From: Mycobacterium sp.
Lineage (GTDB): Bacteria; Actinomycetota; Actinomycetes; Mycobacteriales; Mycobacteriaceae
Length of the DNA stretch: 64,000 nucleotides
Direction: 5' to 3'
Assembly (NCBI GenBank): GCA_021732005.1
Contig: JAKFVT010000059.1
Span: 310,001 to 374,000, forward strand
The notes below the pieces were generated by a model. The model did not search any database and was not told where the DNA came from. It saw nothing but the letters and a program-made list of their open reading frames with translations. Numbering within the stretch: the stretch's first letter is position 1; each line of letters starts with the position of its first letter. Positions 42,227 to 56,627 of this stretch are shown here, one piece after another. The position numbers were made by a program, and so were the translations under genes.

Positions 42227-44209
42227 ATGACCTCGGTCCCATTCGACGATCTCGACGACTACATCGCACTGCCCCGGGTTTCCGGGCTGGCGGTGTCGGC
42301 CGACGGGTCGCGCGTCGTCACATGCGTCGCCGAACTCAACACCGCCAAGACCGAATACATCACCGCGCTGTGGGAACTGGACCCGGCCGGTGCGGCTCCG
42401 GCCCGCCGGCTGACGCGCGGCGCAAAGGGCGAAGCCGCACCGGCGTTCACCGCCGGCGGCGATCTGCTCTTCACCTCGGTACGGCCCAACGCGGACGACG
42501 ACACACCGCCGGCCGCGCTGTGGTTGCTGCCCGCCGCAGGCGGGGAGTCCGTCCAGCTGGCCGAGTTGCCTGCCGGGATCACCGCCGTGCGGACCGCGCG
42601 CAGCGCAGCCGCCGTCGTCATCGGTGCCCCGCTGTTGCCGTCGGCCGGCAGCGTCGACGACGAGCGCCGGCTGCGGAAACTGCGTAAGGACAACAAGATC
42701 AGTGCGATCCTGCACACCGGCTACCCGGTGCGGCACTGGGACTCCGACCTCGGCCCGGATGAGACGCATCTGTTCCGCGTCGCTGCCGACGGTGAGCTGA
42801 CCGACCTGACGCGTGAGCCCGGGCCGGCACTAGGTGAGGCGGATTTCGCCGTCAGCCCGGACGGCACCTTCGCGGTCGCGACCTGGCGGGTGTCCGCGCC
42901 GCGCGCTGCCCTGCGATCGATGCTGGTGCGCATCGACCTGGGGACCGGCGAGCGTTCGGTGATCGCCGAGGATCCCGCCGCGGACCTGGAACACCCGGCC
43001 ATCTCACCGGACGGCACGGCCGTGGTGTTCACCCGTGAGACCGTCTCGACCCCGCACAAGGCACCACGAATCACGTTGTGCCGCTTGGATCTACGATCTG
43101 GCGACTGGGAGCAATTGGCCACCGGGTGGGACCGGTGGCCGGCTTCGGCGACTTGGGCGCACGACGGCTCCGCGGTTCTGGTCACCGCCGACGACAACGG
43201 CCGCTGCCCGATCTTCGAGATCAGTCTGGATGGCGACGTCCGCCGGATCACCGACGACGACTTCAGCTACTCGAACGTCACCGCCGCACCCGACGGCGTC
43301 GTCTACGCGCTGCGAAGCTCCTATGCGGCGCCACCGCACCCCGTGCGCGTCGACCCGCACGGTGCGATCAGCGTGCTGCCGTGCGTGGAATTGCCTGAGC
43401 TGCCCGGCGAATTGACCGAGACCGTCGCGACCACCGCCGACGGAACGAGGGTGCGGTCCTGGCTGGTGTTGCCTCGCGCGACCGAGCCTGCGCCGCTGCT
43501 GTTGTGGATTCACGGCGGACCGCTGGGCAGCTGGAACGTGTGGTCGTGGCGGTGGAATCCGTGGTTGATGGCGGCCCGCGGGTACGCCGTGCTGCTGCCC
43601 GACCCGGCGCTGTCGACCGGGTACGGGCAGGACTTCATCCAGCGCGGCTGGGGCGCCTGGGGCGGGCCGCCCTACGAGGATCTGATGGCCGCCGTCGACG
43701 CCGCGGTGGCGCACCCGGGCATCGACTCCGAGCGCACGGCGGCGATGGGCGGCTCGTTCGGCGGCTATATGGCCAACTGGGTGGCCGGCCACACCGACCG
43801 TTTCGCGGCGATCGTCACCCATGCCAGCCTCTGGGCGCTCGACCAGTTCGGTCCGACCACCGACGGCGCCTACTACTGGGCTCGCGAGATGACACCGGCC
43901 ATGGCGCAAGACAATTCGCCACACCGCTTCGTCGAGCACATCACCACCCCGATGCTGGTGATTCACGGTGACAAGGACTATCGCGTGCCGATCGGCGAGG
44001 CGTTGCGACTGTGGTACGAGCTGCTGACCGACTCCGGGCTGCCCGCCGCCGACGACGGCACCTCGGTGCACCGGTTCCTGTACTTCCCGTCCGAGAACCA
44101 CTGGGTGCTGTCGCCGCAGCACGCGAAGATCTGGTACCAGGTGGTCACCGCGTTCCTGGCCGAACACGTGCTCGGGGAGACGGCGCAGTTCCCCGAAACG
44201 CTGGGCTGA
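42227..44209 (+). CDS. S9-family prolyl oligopeptidase / acyl-peptide hydrolase
   Basis: A 660-residue serine peptidase. Residues 1-400 form a beta-propeller made of repeated SPDG-type blades (FAVSPDGTFAVATW, ISPDGTAVVFTRE). The C-terminal alpha/beta hydrolase has the nucleophile elbow GGSFGGYM (Ser510), Asp584 in HGDKDYRVP and His625 in SENHWVL. It probably cleaves short or N-acylated peptides in the cytoplasm. I start at the ATG at 42227; a long in-frame upstream extension through the opposite-strand monooxygenase is a shadow. The gene is followed closely by the enoyl-reductase-like gene. Confidence 0.93.
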   Translation: MTSVPFDDLDDYIALPRVSGLAVSADGSRVVTCVAELNTAKTEYITALWELDPAGAAPARRLTRGAKGEAAPAFTAGGDLLFTSVRPNADDDTPPAALWLLPAAGGESVQLAELPAGITAVRTARSAAAVVIGAPLLPSAGSVDDERRLRKLRKDNKISAILHTGYPVRHWDSDLGPDETHLFRVAADGELTDLTREPGPALGEADFAVSPDGTFAVATWRVSAPRAALRSMLVRIDLGTGERSVIAEDPAADLEHPAISPDGTAVVFTRETVSTPHKAPRITLCRLDLRSGDWEQLATGWDRWPASATWAHDGSAVLVTADDNGRCPIFEISLDGDVRRITDDDFSYSNVTAAPDGVVYALRSSYAAPPHPVRVDPHGAISVLPCVELPELPGELTETVATTADGTRVRSWLVLPRATEPAPLLLWIHGGPLGSWNVWSWRWNPWLMAARGYAVLLPDPALSTGYGQDFIQRGWGAWGGPPYEDLMAAVDAAVAHPGIDSERTAAMGGSFGGYMANWVAGHTDRFAAIVTHASLWALDQFGPTTDGAYYWAREMTPAMAQDNSPHRFVEHITTPMLVIHGDKDYRVPIGEALRLWYELLTDSGLPAADDGTSVHRFLYFPSENHWVLSPQHAKIWYQVVTAFLAEHVLGETAQFPETLG

Positions 44210-44233
44210 CCGGCCCCCGGTAAGTTGGCCACC

Positions 44234-45493
44234 ATGACCTCAGCGGAGCGGGAATTCGACATCGTCGTATACGGGGCCACCGGGTTCGTGGGCAAGCTCA
44301 CCGCCGAATACCTGGCCCGTTCCGGCGGTGACGTCCGGGTGGCCCTGGCCGGCCGATCGCCGGACAAGCTGCTGAAGGTGCGGGAGACGCTCGGCGAATC
44401 GGCGCAGAACTGGCCGATTCTGACCGCCGACGCCGCCTCCCCGTCATCGCTTGCGGACATGGCCGCGCGCACCCGCGTCGTCATCACCACCGTCGGCCCC
44501 TACAGCCGCTACGGCCTGCCGCTGGTCGCGGCGTGTGCCGCGGCCGGCACCGACTACGCCGACCTCACCGGTGAGGCGATGTTCGTGCGGCAGAGCATCG
44601 ACGACTACCACAAGCAGGCCGTCGATACCGGCGCCCGCATTGTGCATGCGTGCGGATTCGATTCCATCCCTTCGGATATGAGCGTGTTCGCGCTGTACCG
44701 GCGGGCGCAGACCGACGGCACCGGAGAACTCGGCGACACCGACTTCGTGCTGCGCGGATTCTCCGGGGGAGTGTCGGGCGGCACGGTCGCCTCGATGATC
44801 GAGGTCTTCCGCGCCTCCTCGAACGATCCCAATACCCGGCGCATGCTGGAGGATCCGTACACCCTCACCCAGGACCGGGCCGCTGAGCCCGAACTGGGTC
44901 CGCAGCCCGACCTGCCGTGGCGGCGCGGCCGCGAGATCGCGCCCGAACTGGCCGGGGTGTGGACCACGGGCTTCGCGATGGCGATGTACAACACGCGGAT
45001 CGTGCGACGCAGCAACGCGCTTCTTGATTACGCCTACGGGCGCCGGTTGCGTTACGCGGAGTACATGAGCGTCGGCTCGTCGGTCGCCGCCCCGGTGGTG
45101 TCCGCGGTCGCCAGCGCGGCCAACAACGGTTTCGTGGCGCTGGGCAGCCGGTTCTTCCGGCTGCTGCCGCGCCGGCTGGTCGAGCGCATCGTCCCCAAGC
45201 CTGGCACCGGACCCAGCGAGCAGGCCCGCGACCGCGGCTACTACCGCGCCGAGACGTACACCACCACCACGACCGGCGCGCGCTACTGCGCCACCATCGC
45301 CCAGCAGGGCGATCCGGGATACAAAGCCACCTCGGTGATGCTCGGCGAATGTGGCCTTGCGCTGGCACTCGACCGTGACAAATTGTCGGATCTGCGGGGT
45401 GTGCTGACGCCCGCCGCCGCCATGGGTGACGCCCTGCTGGACCGATTTCCCGCCGCAGGGATTTCCCTGCAGACGGTCCGCCTCGACAGCTAA
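44234..45493 (+). CDS. Trans-acting enoyl reductase / saccharopine dehydrogenase-like protein
   Basis: A 419-residue Rossmann-fold protein related to M. tuberculosis Rv2449c and the trans-acting enoyl reductase Rv2953 of lipid biosynthesis. FDIVVYGATGFVGKLTAEYL is the NADP-binding motif, YSRYGLPLVAACAAAGTDYADLTGE the saccharopine-dehydrogenase-like block, and HACGFDSIPSDM follows. A hydrophobic stretch near residue 290 may place it at the membrane. It probably reduces a double bond in a complex lipid intermediate; the substrate is not known. The ATG at 44234 is used. Confidence 0.88.
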   Translation: MTSAEREFDIVVYGATGFVGKLTAEYLARSGGDVRVALAGRSPDKLLKVRETLGESAQNWPILTADAASPSSLADMAARTRVVITTVGPYSRYGLPLVAACAAAGTDYADLTGEAMFVRQSIDDYHKQAVDTGARIVHACGFDSIPSDMSVFALYRRAQTDGTGELGDTDFVLRGFSGGVSGGTVASMIEVFRASSNDPNTRRMLEDPYTLTQDRAAEPELGPQPDLPWRRGREIAPELAGVWTTGFAMAMYNTRIVRRSNALLDYAYGRRLRYAEYMSVGSSVAAPVVSAVASAANNGFVALGSRFFRLLPRRLVERIVPKPGTGPSEQARDRGYYRAETYTTTTTGARYCATIAQQGDPGYKATSVMLGECGLALALDRDKLSDLRGVLTPAAAMGDALLDRFPAAGISLQTVRLDS

Positions 45494-45537
45494 TGTCAGC
45501 TGGGCGTGCCGCACATCCAGCAATGAAGGTGGACATC

Positions 45538-46065
45538 ATGGCCGGTCTTGACGATCTCTACAGCCAGATTCCCGTCGCGGATATCGCCAGCAGGCTCGGT
45601 GCGCCTGAGGGAGAAGTGAACCAGGCGATCCGGACCCTGGTGCCCACCCTCGTCGGCAGCATCCAGCACAACGTCGCATCCGACGACATCGACTCCAGCA
45701 CGCTCGAATCGGCGATCGCCTCGCAGGCCGGTAGCGGCCTGCTCGACGGCGGTGTGAACGTCGACCAGGTCGACACCGGAGCGGGGGAGCAGTTCGTCGC
45801 GCGGATCTTCGGCGGCAACGACACCAACCAGGTGGCCTCGGCGCTGGCCGGATCCGGTGCCGGCGGCGGGGACCTGATCAAGAAGCTGCTGCCGATCCTC
45901 ATCCCGATCGTGCTGGCCTACCTGGGCAAGCAGGCCGGTGGCGGGTCGACCCAGGCCGGGGGCGGCGACAACCCGCTCGGCAGCATTCTGGGCAACGTGC
46001 TGGGCGGTAAACAGGGCGGCGCCATCGGCGACATCCTCGGTGGGCTGCTTGGCGGGAAAAAGTAG
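45538..46065 (+). CDS. DUF937-family protein
   Basis: A 175-residue protein with the DUF937 (YidB-like) pattern. MAGLDDLYSQIPVADIASRL is an N-terminal helix, and the C-terminus is very Gly/Leu-rich (LKKLLPILIPIVLAYLGKQ preceded by GGGD, then repeated LGGLLGGK units). The function is unknown. The hydrophobic segment about residues 120-140 could be membrane-active. The ATG at 45538 is preceded by GAAGGTGGA. It lies between the enoyl-reductase-like gene and valS on the same strand. Confidence 0.85.
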   Translation: MAGLDDLYSQIPVADIASRLGAPEGEVNQAIRTLVPTLVGSIQHNVASDDIDSSTLESAIASQAGSGLLDGGVNVDQVDTGAGEQFVARIFGGNDTNQVASALAGSGAGGGDLIKKLLPILIPIVLAYLGKQAGGGSTQAGGGDNPLGSILGNVLGGKQGGAIGDILGGLLGGKK

Positions 46066-46130
46066 CGCGGATTCCCGGCGCAGTGCGGGCGGTTACGAAG
46101 GAGCCCGAGGCACGTTCCTAGAATTGTCGG

Positions 46131-48790
<2,660 letters not shown>

Positions 48791-48794
<4 letters not shown>

Positions 48795-50221
48795 CCGAGC
48801 CGCTGGACTGGCGACACGAGACCCCGTCGCCCACACCCGACGAGATCGCCGCACTGCTCCAGGTGGAGCACCTGCTCGACCAGCGTTGGCCGGAAACCAA
48901 ACTGGAGCCCAGCACCGCGCGCATCGAGGCGCTGATGGAGATGCTCGGCTCACCGCAGCTGAGCTACCCGTGCATCCACATCGCCGGGACCAACGGCAAG
49001 ACGTCGGTGGCCCGCATCGTCGACGCCCTGCTGACCGCGTTCAGCCGCCGGACCGGACGTACCACCAGCCCGCACCTGCAGTCGGCGGTCGAGCGCATCG
49101 CGATCGACAACGAGCCGATCAGTCCGGCCCGCTACGTCGAGGTCTACCGCGAGATCGAGCCGTTCGTGCAGCTCGTCGACGCTCAGTCGCAACAAGACGG
49201 TGGCCCCGCGATGAGCAAGTTCGAGGTGTTGACCGCGATGGCGTTCGCCGCCTTCGCCGACGCGCCCGTCGACGTCGCCGTCGTCGAGGTGGGGATGGGC
49301 GGCCGCTGGGACGCCACCAATGTCGTCGACGCACCCGTCGCCGTGATCACACCGATCGGCATCGACCACGCCGAATACCTCGGTGACACCATCGGCGAGA
49401 TCGCGGCCGAGAAGGCCGGCATCATCGGGGCGCCGCGCGGGGACCTGGTGCAGACCGACACCGTCGCGGTGATCGGTCGCCAAGCCCCCGAAGCGATGGA
49501 AGTGCTTCTGGCTCAAGCGGTGAAGTCCGACGCCGCCGTCGCGCGGGAGGATTCCGAATTCGCGGTCCTGGGCCGCCAGGTCGCCATCGGGGGACAGGTG
49601 CTGCAGCTGCAGGGCCTGGGCGGGGTGTACTCCGACATCTTCCTGCCGCTGCACGGCGAGCATCAGGCCCACAACGCCGCGGTCGCGCTCGCCGCGGTCG
49701 AGGCATTGTTCGGCGCCGGGGCCGACCGCCAACTCGACATCGACACGGTGCGAGCCGGGTTCGCCGCGGCCGCCAGCCCGGGCCGTCTCGAGCGGATGCG
49801 CAGCGCGCCGACGGTGTTCCTCGACGCCGCCCACAACCCGGCCGGCGCCGCCGCACTGGCCGACGCGCTCACGTCGGAATTCGATTTCCGGTTCCTGGTC
49901 GGGGTGCTGTCGCTGATGGGCGACAAGGACGTCACCGGCATCCTCACCGCGCTGGAGCCGGCCTTCGACCAGGTCGTCGTCACCCACAACGGGTCACCCC
50001 GCGCGCTCGAGGTGGACGCGCTGGCGCTGCGGGCCGAGGAGATCTTCGGGCCGGACCGGGTGGCGCGGGCCGACACGCTGGCCGACGCCATCGAGATCGC
50101 CACCGCGATGGTGGAGGATTCCGCCGCCGACGAGGGGCTGTCCGGGGCCGGAATCGTCATCACCGGGTCGGTGGTGACCGCGGGCGCGGCGCGCACCCTG
50201 TTCGGGAAGGACCCGCAATGA
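48791..50221 (+). CDS. folC: Folylpolyglutamate/dihydrofolate synthase
   Basis: A 476-residue Mur-ligase-family enzyme that adds glutamate to folates. The P-loop is HIAGTNGKTSVARIVDALL (near residue 70), with EVGMGGRWDATNVVD, PIGIDHAEYLGDTI and FLDAAHNPAGAAAL as family blocks. It overlaps valS and DUF4233 by 4 bases each, forming a coupled housekeeping operon. It is essential for folate retention and a known route of para-aminosalicylate resistance in M. tuberculosis. Confidence 0.97.
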
Positions 50222-50610
50222 CCGAGACCCCGGCGGCTCCGCCGGATCCCTGGAAGAGCTTCCGCGGGGTCATGGCAGGCACCCTCATCCTCGAGGCGAT
50301 CGTCGTGCTGCTGGCGCTGCCGGTGGTCAGCATGGTCGGCGGCGGGCTGACCGGGTGGTCGATGGCCTACCTGGTGGGGTTCGCGGTTTTCCTGGTGCTG
50401 CTGGCCGGCGTGCAGGGCAGGCCGTGGGCCATCTGGTGCAACCTGGCCGTCCAGCTAATTCTGGTCGCCGGGTTCTTCGTCTACCCGGCGGTCGGAATGG
50501 TCGGCCTGTTGTTCGTGGCGGTGTGGGCGATCCTCGCCTACCTGCGCGCGGAGGTGCTGCGCAGGCAGCGCCGCGGCCTGCTGCCCGGCCAGCAGCAACC
50601 TCCCGACTGA
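50218..50610 (+). CDS. DUF4233 membrane protein
   Basis: A 130-residue protein with about four hydrophobic helices (GTLILEAIVVLLALPVVSM, AYLVGFAVFLVLLAGVQG and two more) and a basic C-terminus (LRRQRRGLLPG). It is the Rv2446c counterpart, a conserved actinobacterial inner-membrane protein of unknown function between folC and ndk. It overlaps folC by ATGA. Confidence 0.9.
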   Translation: MTETPAAPPDPWKSFRGVMAGTLILEAIVVLLALPVVSMVGGGLTGWSMAYLVGFAVFLVLLAGVQGRPWAIWCNLAVQLILVAGFFVYPAVGMVGLLFVAVWAILAYLRAEVLRRQRRGLLPGQQQPPD

Positions 50611-50681
50611 CGGGTACGCTGTGCGCCGTGTCTGCGCCGGTGACGGTGCTTCAGCGATGCGATGAGGAGGAACGGCGCCAG

Positions 50682-51095
50682 ATGACGACCGAGCGGACCC
50701 TGGTTCTGATCAAGCCCGACGGCGTGCAGCGGCAGGTGGTCGGGGAGATCATCAGCCGAATCGAACGCAAAGGCCTCACCCTGGCTGCCCTGGAGCTCAA
50801 GCAGGTCAGCGACGAGCTGGCCCGGGCGCACTACGCCGAACACGACGGCAAGCCGTTCTTCGACTCGCTGCTGGAGTTCATCACCTCCGGCAAGGTTGTC
50901 GCGGCCGTTCTGGAAGGCCCCCGCGCGATCGCGGCGTTTCGGCAGCTCGCCGGTGGTACCGACCCGGTCGAGAAGGCCACGCCCGGCACCATCCGCGGCG
51001 ACTTCGGTCTGGAAACCCAGTTCAACCTCGTGCACGGCTCGGACTCCCCGGAGTCGGCCGAACGCGAGATCAACCTCTGGTTTCCCAACTTCTGA
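50682..51095 (+). CDS. ndk: Nucleoside diphosphate kinase
   Basis: A 137-residue Ndk that equalises nucleoside triphosphate pools through a phospho-His intermediate. ERTLVLIKPDGVQR is the N-terminal family block and FNLVHGSDSPESAEREI contains the active-site His. The ATG at 50682 follows GAGGAGGAA; the in-frame extension upstream covers DUF4233. It lies 71 bases after DUF4233 and precedes a long rne leader. Confidence 0.97.
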   Translation: MTTERTLVLIKPDGVQRQVVGEIISRIERKGLTLAALELKQVSDELARAHYAEHDGKPFFDSLLEFITSGKVVAAVLEGPRAIAAFRQLAGGTDPVEKATPGTIRGDFGLETQFNLVHGSDSPESAEREINLWFPNF

Positions 51096-51380
51096 ACACA
51101 CTTCCCACGCCACTGTCGTCCGAACCGCCCCCGCGGTGTGGGATACTGGCTGCGGATGAGCCCCTAAAGCCCATCCGGATGAAGACTTACGACGTGCGCG
51201 ACCACCACCTGGTGAGGCGCCGACCGTCACAGCCGTCATTCAGCCAGGCACCGAATTCGTTCGTTATGAGCCGTTCGGAGCGAGACCAATAAACAAGCCC
51301 GGGGAAAGTTACCGGGCACATAGCGGAAGCCCTCGCGTGGCCGCGTCGAAATGACGCGCCCGGGGGCTTGAGGAGAATAC
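51096..51380 (+). promoter_or_regulatory. rne promoter and long structured 5' leader
   Basis: A plausible -10 (GGATACT, 51141-51147) would give a leader of about 230 bases. Two hairpins are visible: GCCCGG..CCGGGC (51297-51317), preceded by an A-rich single-strand stretch (CCAATAAACAA), and CGCGTC..GACGCG (51342-51358), just before the TTGAGGAG ribosome site. Long rne leaders are known in mycobacteria and could allow autoregulation by RNase E cleavage. Confidence 0.55.
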
Positions 51381-54326
<2,946 letters not shown>

Positions 54327-54485
54327 GGTGGCGGTTTGACCCTCCCGGTGCTGGTCACGTACCCTTGACCAGTTGTCGCCAGGCGTCCGTCGCCGGTGGC
54401 AGCGGGCTCAAGATCCCGCACCCCAAGACCCGCGCACGCAGCTTCGGTTAGCGCGCGCCCGCAGAGCAAGAGCGAAGGACCCACA
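54327..54485 (+). promoter_or_regulatory. rplU-rpmA promoter and leader
   Basis: TTGACC near 54338 followed by TACCCT about 18 bases later could form a promoter. The remaining 120 bases are GC-rich with short self-complementary stretches and may be a structured ribosomal-protein leader. No specific L21 leader motif could be assigned. Confidence 0.35.
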
Positions 54486-54809
54486 ATGGCAGGCGATAAG
54501 GTCACGTACGCAATCGTCAAGACCGGCGGCAAGCAGTACAAGGTCGCCGTCGGCGACATCGTGAAGGTCGAGAAGCTCGAGGTCGAGGCCGGCGCTTCCG
54601 TTTCGCTGCCCGTCGCCCTCGTAGTCGACGGCGCCACGGTGACCACCGATGCCAAGGCCCTGGAGAAGGTCGCGGTCACCGGTGAGGTGCTCGAGCACAC
54701 CAAGGGCCCGAAGATCCGCATCCACAAGTTCAAGAACAAGACCGGTTACCACAAGCGGCAGGGGCACCGTCAGCCGTTGACCGTGCTCAAGGTCACCGGA
54801 ATCAAGTAG
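54486..54809 (+). CDS. rplU: 50S ribosomal protein L21
   Basis: A 107-residue L21. TYAIVKTGGKQYKVAVGDIV at the N-terminus and KIRIHKFKNKTGYHKRQGHR near the C-terminus, the rRNA-binding segment, are diagnostic. It is cotranscribed with rpmA 19 bases downstream. In M. tuberculosis a dctA gene lies between rne and rplU; here rplU follows rne directly (comparison from memory). Confidence 0.98.
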   Translation: MAGDKVTYAIVKTGGKQYKVAVGDIVKVEKLEVEAGASVSLPVALVVDGATVTTDAKALEKVAVTGEVLEHTKGPKIRIHKFKNKTGYHKRQGHRQPLTVLKVTGIK

Positions 54810-54828
54810 CGACAGGGAGCAATCTGAC

Positions 54829-55092
54829 ATGGCACACAAGAAGGGCGCTTCCAGCTCACGCAACGGTCGCGACTCCAACGCCCAGCGCCTCGGCGTCAAG
54901 CGCTTCGGCGGCCAGCTCGTCAAGGCCGGCGAGATCCTCGTCCGCCAGCGTGGCACCCACTTCCACCCGGGCGTGAACGTCGGTCGCGGCGGTGACGACA
55001 CCCTGTTCGCCACGGCCCCCGGCCTGGTGGAGTTCGGCGTCAAGCGCGGTCGCAAGACCGTCAACATCGTTCGCGCCGCGCGACCGGAGTAG
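54829..55092 (+). CDS. rpmA: 50S ribosomal protein L27
   Basis: An 87-residue L27 that sits near the peptidyl-transferase centre. MAHKKGASSSRNGRDSNAQR, QRLGVKRFGGQ and VRQRGTHFHPGVNVGRGGD are the family blocks. It is followed by a nested inverted repeat and then obg. Confidence 0.98.
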   Translation: MAHKKGASSSRNGRDSNAQRLGVKRFGGQLVKAGEILVRQRGTHFHPGVNVGRGGDDTLFATAPGLVEFGVKRGRKTVNIVRAARPE

Positions 55093-55102
55093 GTCTGCAT
55101 CG

Positions 55103-55158
55103 CGAGTGTGAATCCACTGCGAGGTCCAGACCCATAACTCGCACCAGGTTCACACTCG
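55103..55158. repeat. Nested inverted repeat between rpmA and obg
   Basis: The outer arms CGAGTGTGAA (55103-55112) and TTCACACTCG (55149-55158) are perfect. Inside, after 5 bases each side, TGCGAG (55118-55123) and CTCGCA (55138-55143) pair again around a 14-base loop. It sits just before the obg ribosome site (GAAAGGA). It could be a partial terminator, an mRNA-processing hairpin or an operator. Confidence 0.6.
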
Positions 55159-55178
55159 ACGATTGAAAGGACGCTCCG

Positions 55179-56627
55179 ATGCCTCGTTTCGTCGATCGCG
55201 TCGTCATCCATGCCCGCGCGGGCAGCGGTGGAAACGGCTGCGCCTCGGTACACCGCGAGAAATTCAAGCCACTCGGTGGACCTGACGGCGGTAACGGTGG
55301 GCGCGGCGGCAGCGTCGTGCTCATCGTGGACCCGCAGGTGCACACCCTGCTCGACTTCCACTTCCACCCGCATGTCGCGGCTCAGTCCGGTACGCAGGGG
55401 ATGGGCAGCAACCGCGAGGGGGCCAACGGCTCCGATCTCGAAGTGAAGGTTCCCGATGGCACCGTCGTGCTCGATTCCAACGGGCGCCTGCTGGCCGACC
55501 TGGTCGGTGCGGGCACCCGTTTCGTCGCCGCCGAGGGTGGCCGCGGCGGTCTCGGTAACGCCGCATTGGCGTCGCGGGCCCGGAAGGCTCCGGGGTTCGC
55601 GCTGCTCGGCGAGAAGGGTGAGGAACGCGAACTCACCCTGGAACTCAAGACGGTCGCCGACGTCGGTCTGATCGGCTTCCCGTCGGCAGGCAAATCCTCA
55701 CTGGTGTCGGTGATCTCGGCGGCCAAACCCAAGATCGCGGACTACCCGTTCACCACCCTGGTGCCCAATCTCGGTGTCGTGTCGGCCGGTGACCACACGT
55801 TCACTGTCGCCGACGTCCCTGGCTTGATCCCCGGCGCGTCGGAAGGTCGCGGTCTCGGCCTGGACTTCCTTCGTCATATCGAACGCTGCGCCCTGCTGGT
55901 GCACGTGGTCGACTGTGCCACTTTGGAACCGGGCCGCGATCCGATCTCCGACATCGACGCGCTGGAAGCCGAACTGGCCGCGTATCGCCCGACGCTGCAA
56001 GGCGATACGACGCTGGGCGACCTGGCCGACCGGCCGCGGGCGGTGGTGCTCAACAAGATCGACGTTCCCGAGGCCAGGGAGCTCGCCGACTTCGTGCGCC
56101 CCGACATCGAGGCGCGCGGCTGGCCGGTCTTCGAGGTGTCGACCGTGAGCCGGGAAGGCTTGCGCGAGTTGACGTTCGCGCTGTGGGACATGGTGGCGGC
56201 CTACCAGGCGGCCCAGCCCGAGTTGGTGCCGCGCCGCCCGGTGATCCGGCCGGTCCCGGTCGATCAGACCGGGTTCACCGTCGAGGCCGACCCGCACAAC
56301 CCCGGCGGTTTCGTGGTGCGCGGCGTTCGGCCCGAACGGTGGATCGCGCAAACGAACTTCGACAACGACGAAGCCGTCGGCTATCTCGGTGACCGGCTGG
56401 CCCGCCTCGGTGTGGAGGATCAACTCCTCAAGCGCGGCGCCAAACCCGGCTGCGCGGTCACCATCGGCGACATGACCTTCGACTGGGAGCCGCAGACCCC
56501 GGCCGGTGTCGACGTCACGCCGACAGGGCGCGGCACCGATGCCCGGCTTGAGCAGAACGACCGGATCGGGGCGGCCGAGCGCAAGGAGGCCCGCCGCCAC
56601 CGCCGGGAGCACGAGGACGAGGCGTGA
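55179..56627 (+). CDS. obg: Obg/CgtA GTPase
   Basis: A 482-residue ribosome-associated GTPase. The glycine-rich Obg fold occupies residues 1-158 (HARAGSGGNGCASVHREKF). The G domain has GFPSAGKSS (G1, near 165), DVPGLIPGA (G3) and NKIDV (G4). A C-terminal OCT domain and a basic tail (ERKEARRHRREHEDEA) follow. Obg links 50S assembly to stress and growth control. It overlaps proB by GTGA. Confidence 0.97.
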   Translation: MPRFVDRVVIHARAGSGGNGCASVHREKFKPLGGPDGGNGGRGGSVVLIVDPQVHTLLDFHFHPHVAAQSGTQGMGSNREGANGSDLEVKVPDGTVVLDSNGRLLADLVGAGTRFVAAEGGRGGLGNAALASRARKAPGFALLGEKGEERELTLELKTVADVGLIGFPSAGKSSLVSVISAAKPKIADYPFTTLVPNLGVVSAGDHTFTVADVPGLIPGASEGRGLGLDFLRHIERCALLVHVVDCATLEPGRDPISDIDALEAELAAYRPTLQGDTTLGDLADRPRAVVLNKIDVPEARELADFVRPDIEARGWPVFEVSTVSREGLRELTFALWDMVAAYQAAQPELVPRRPVIRPVPVDQTGFTVEADPHNPGGFVVRGVRPERWIAQTNFDNDEAVGYLGDRLARLGVEDQLLKRGAKPGCAVTIGDMTFDWEPQTPAGVDVTPTGRGTDARLEQNDRIGAAERKEARRHRREHEDEA

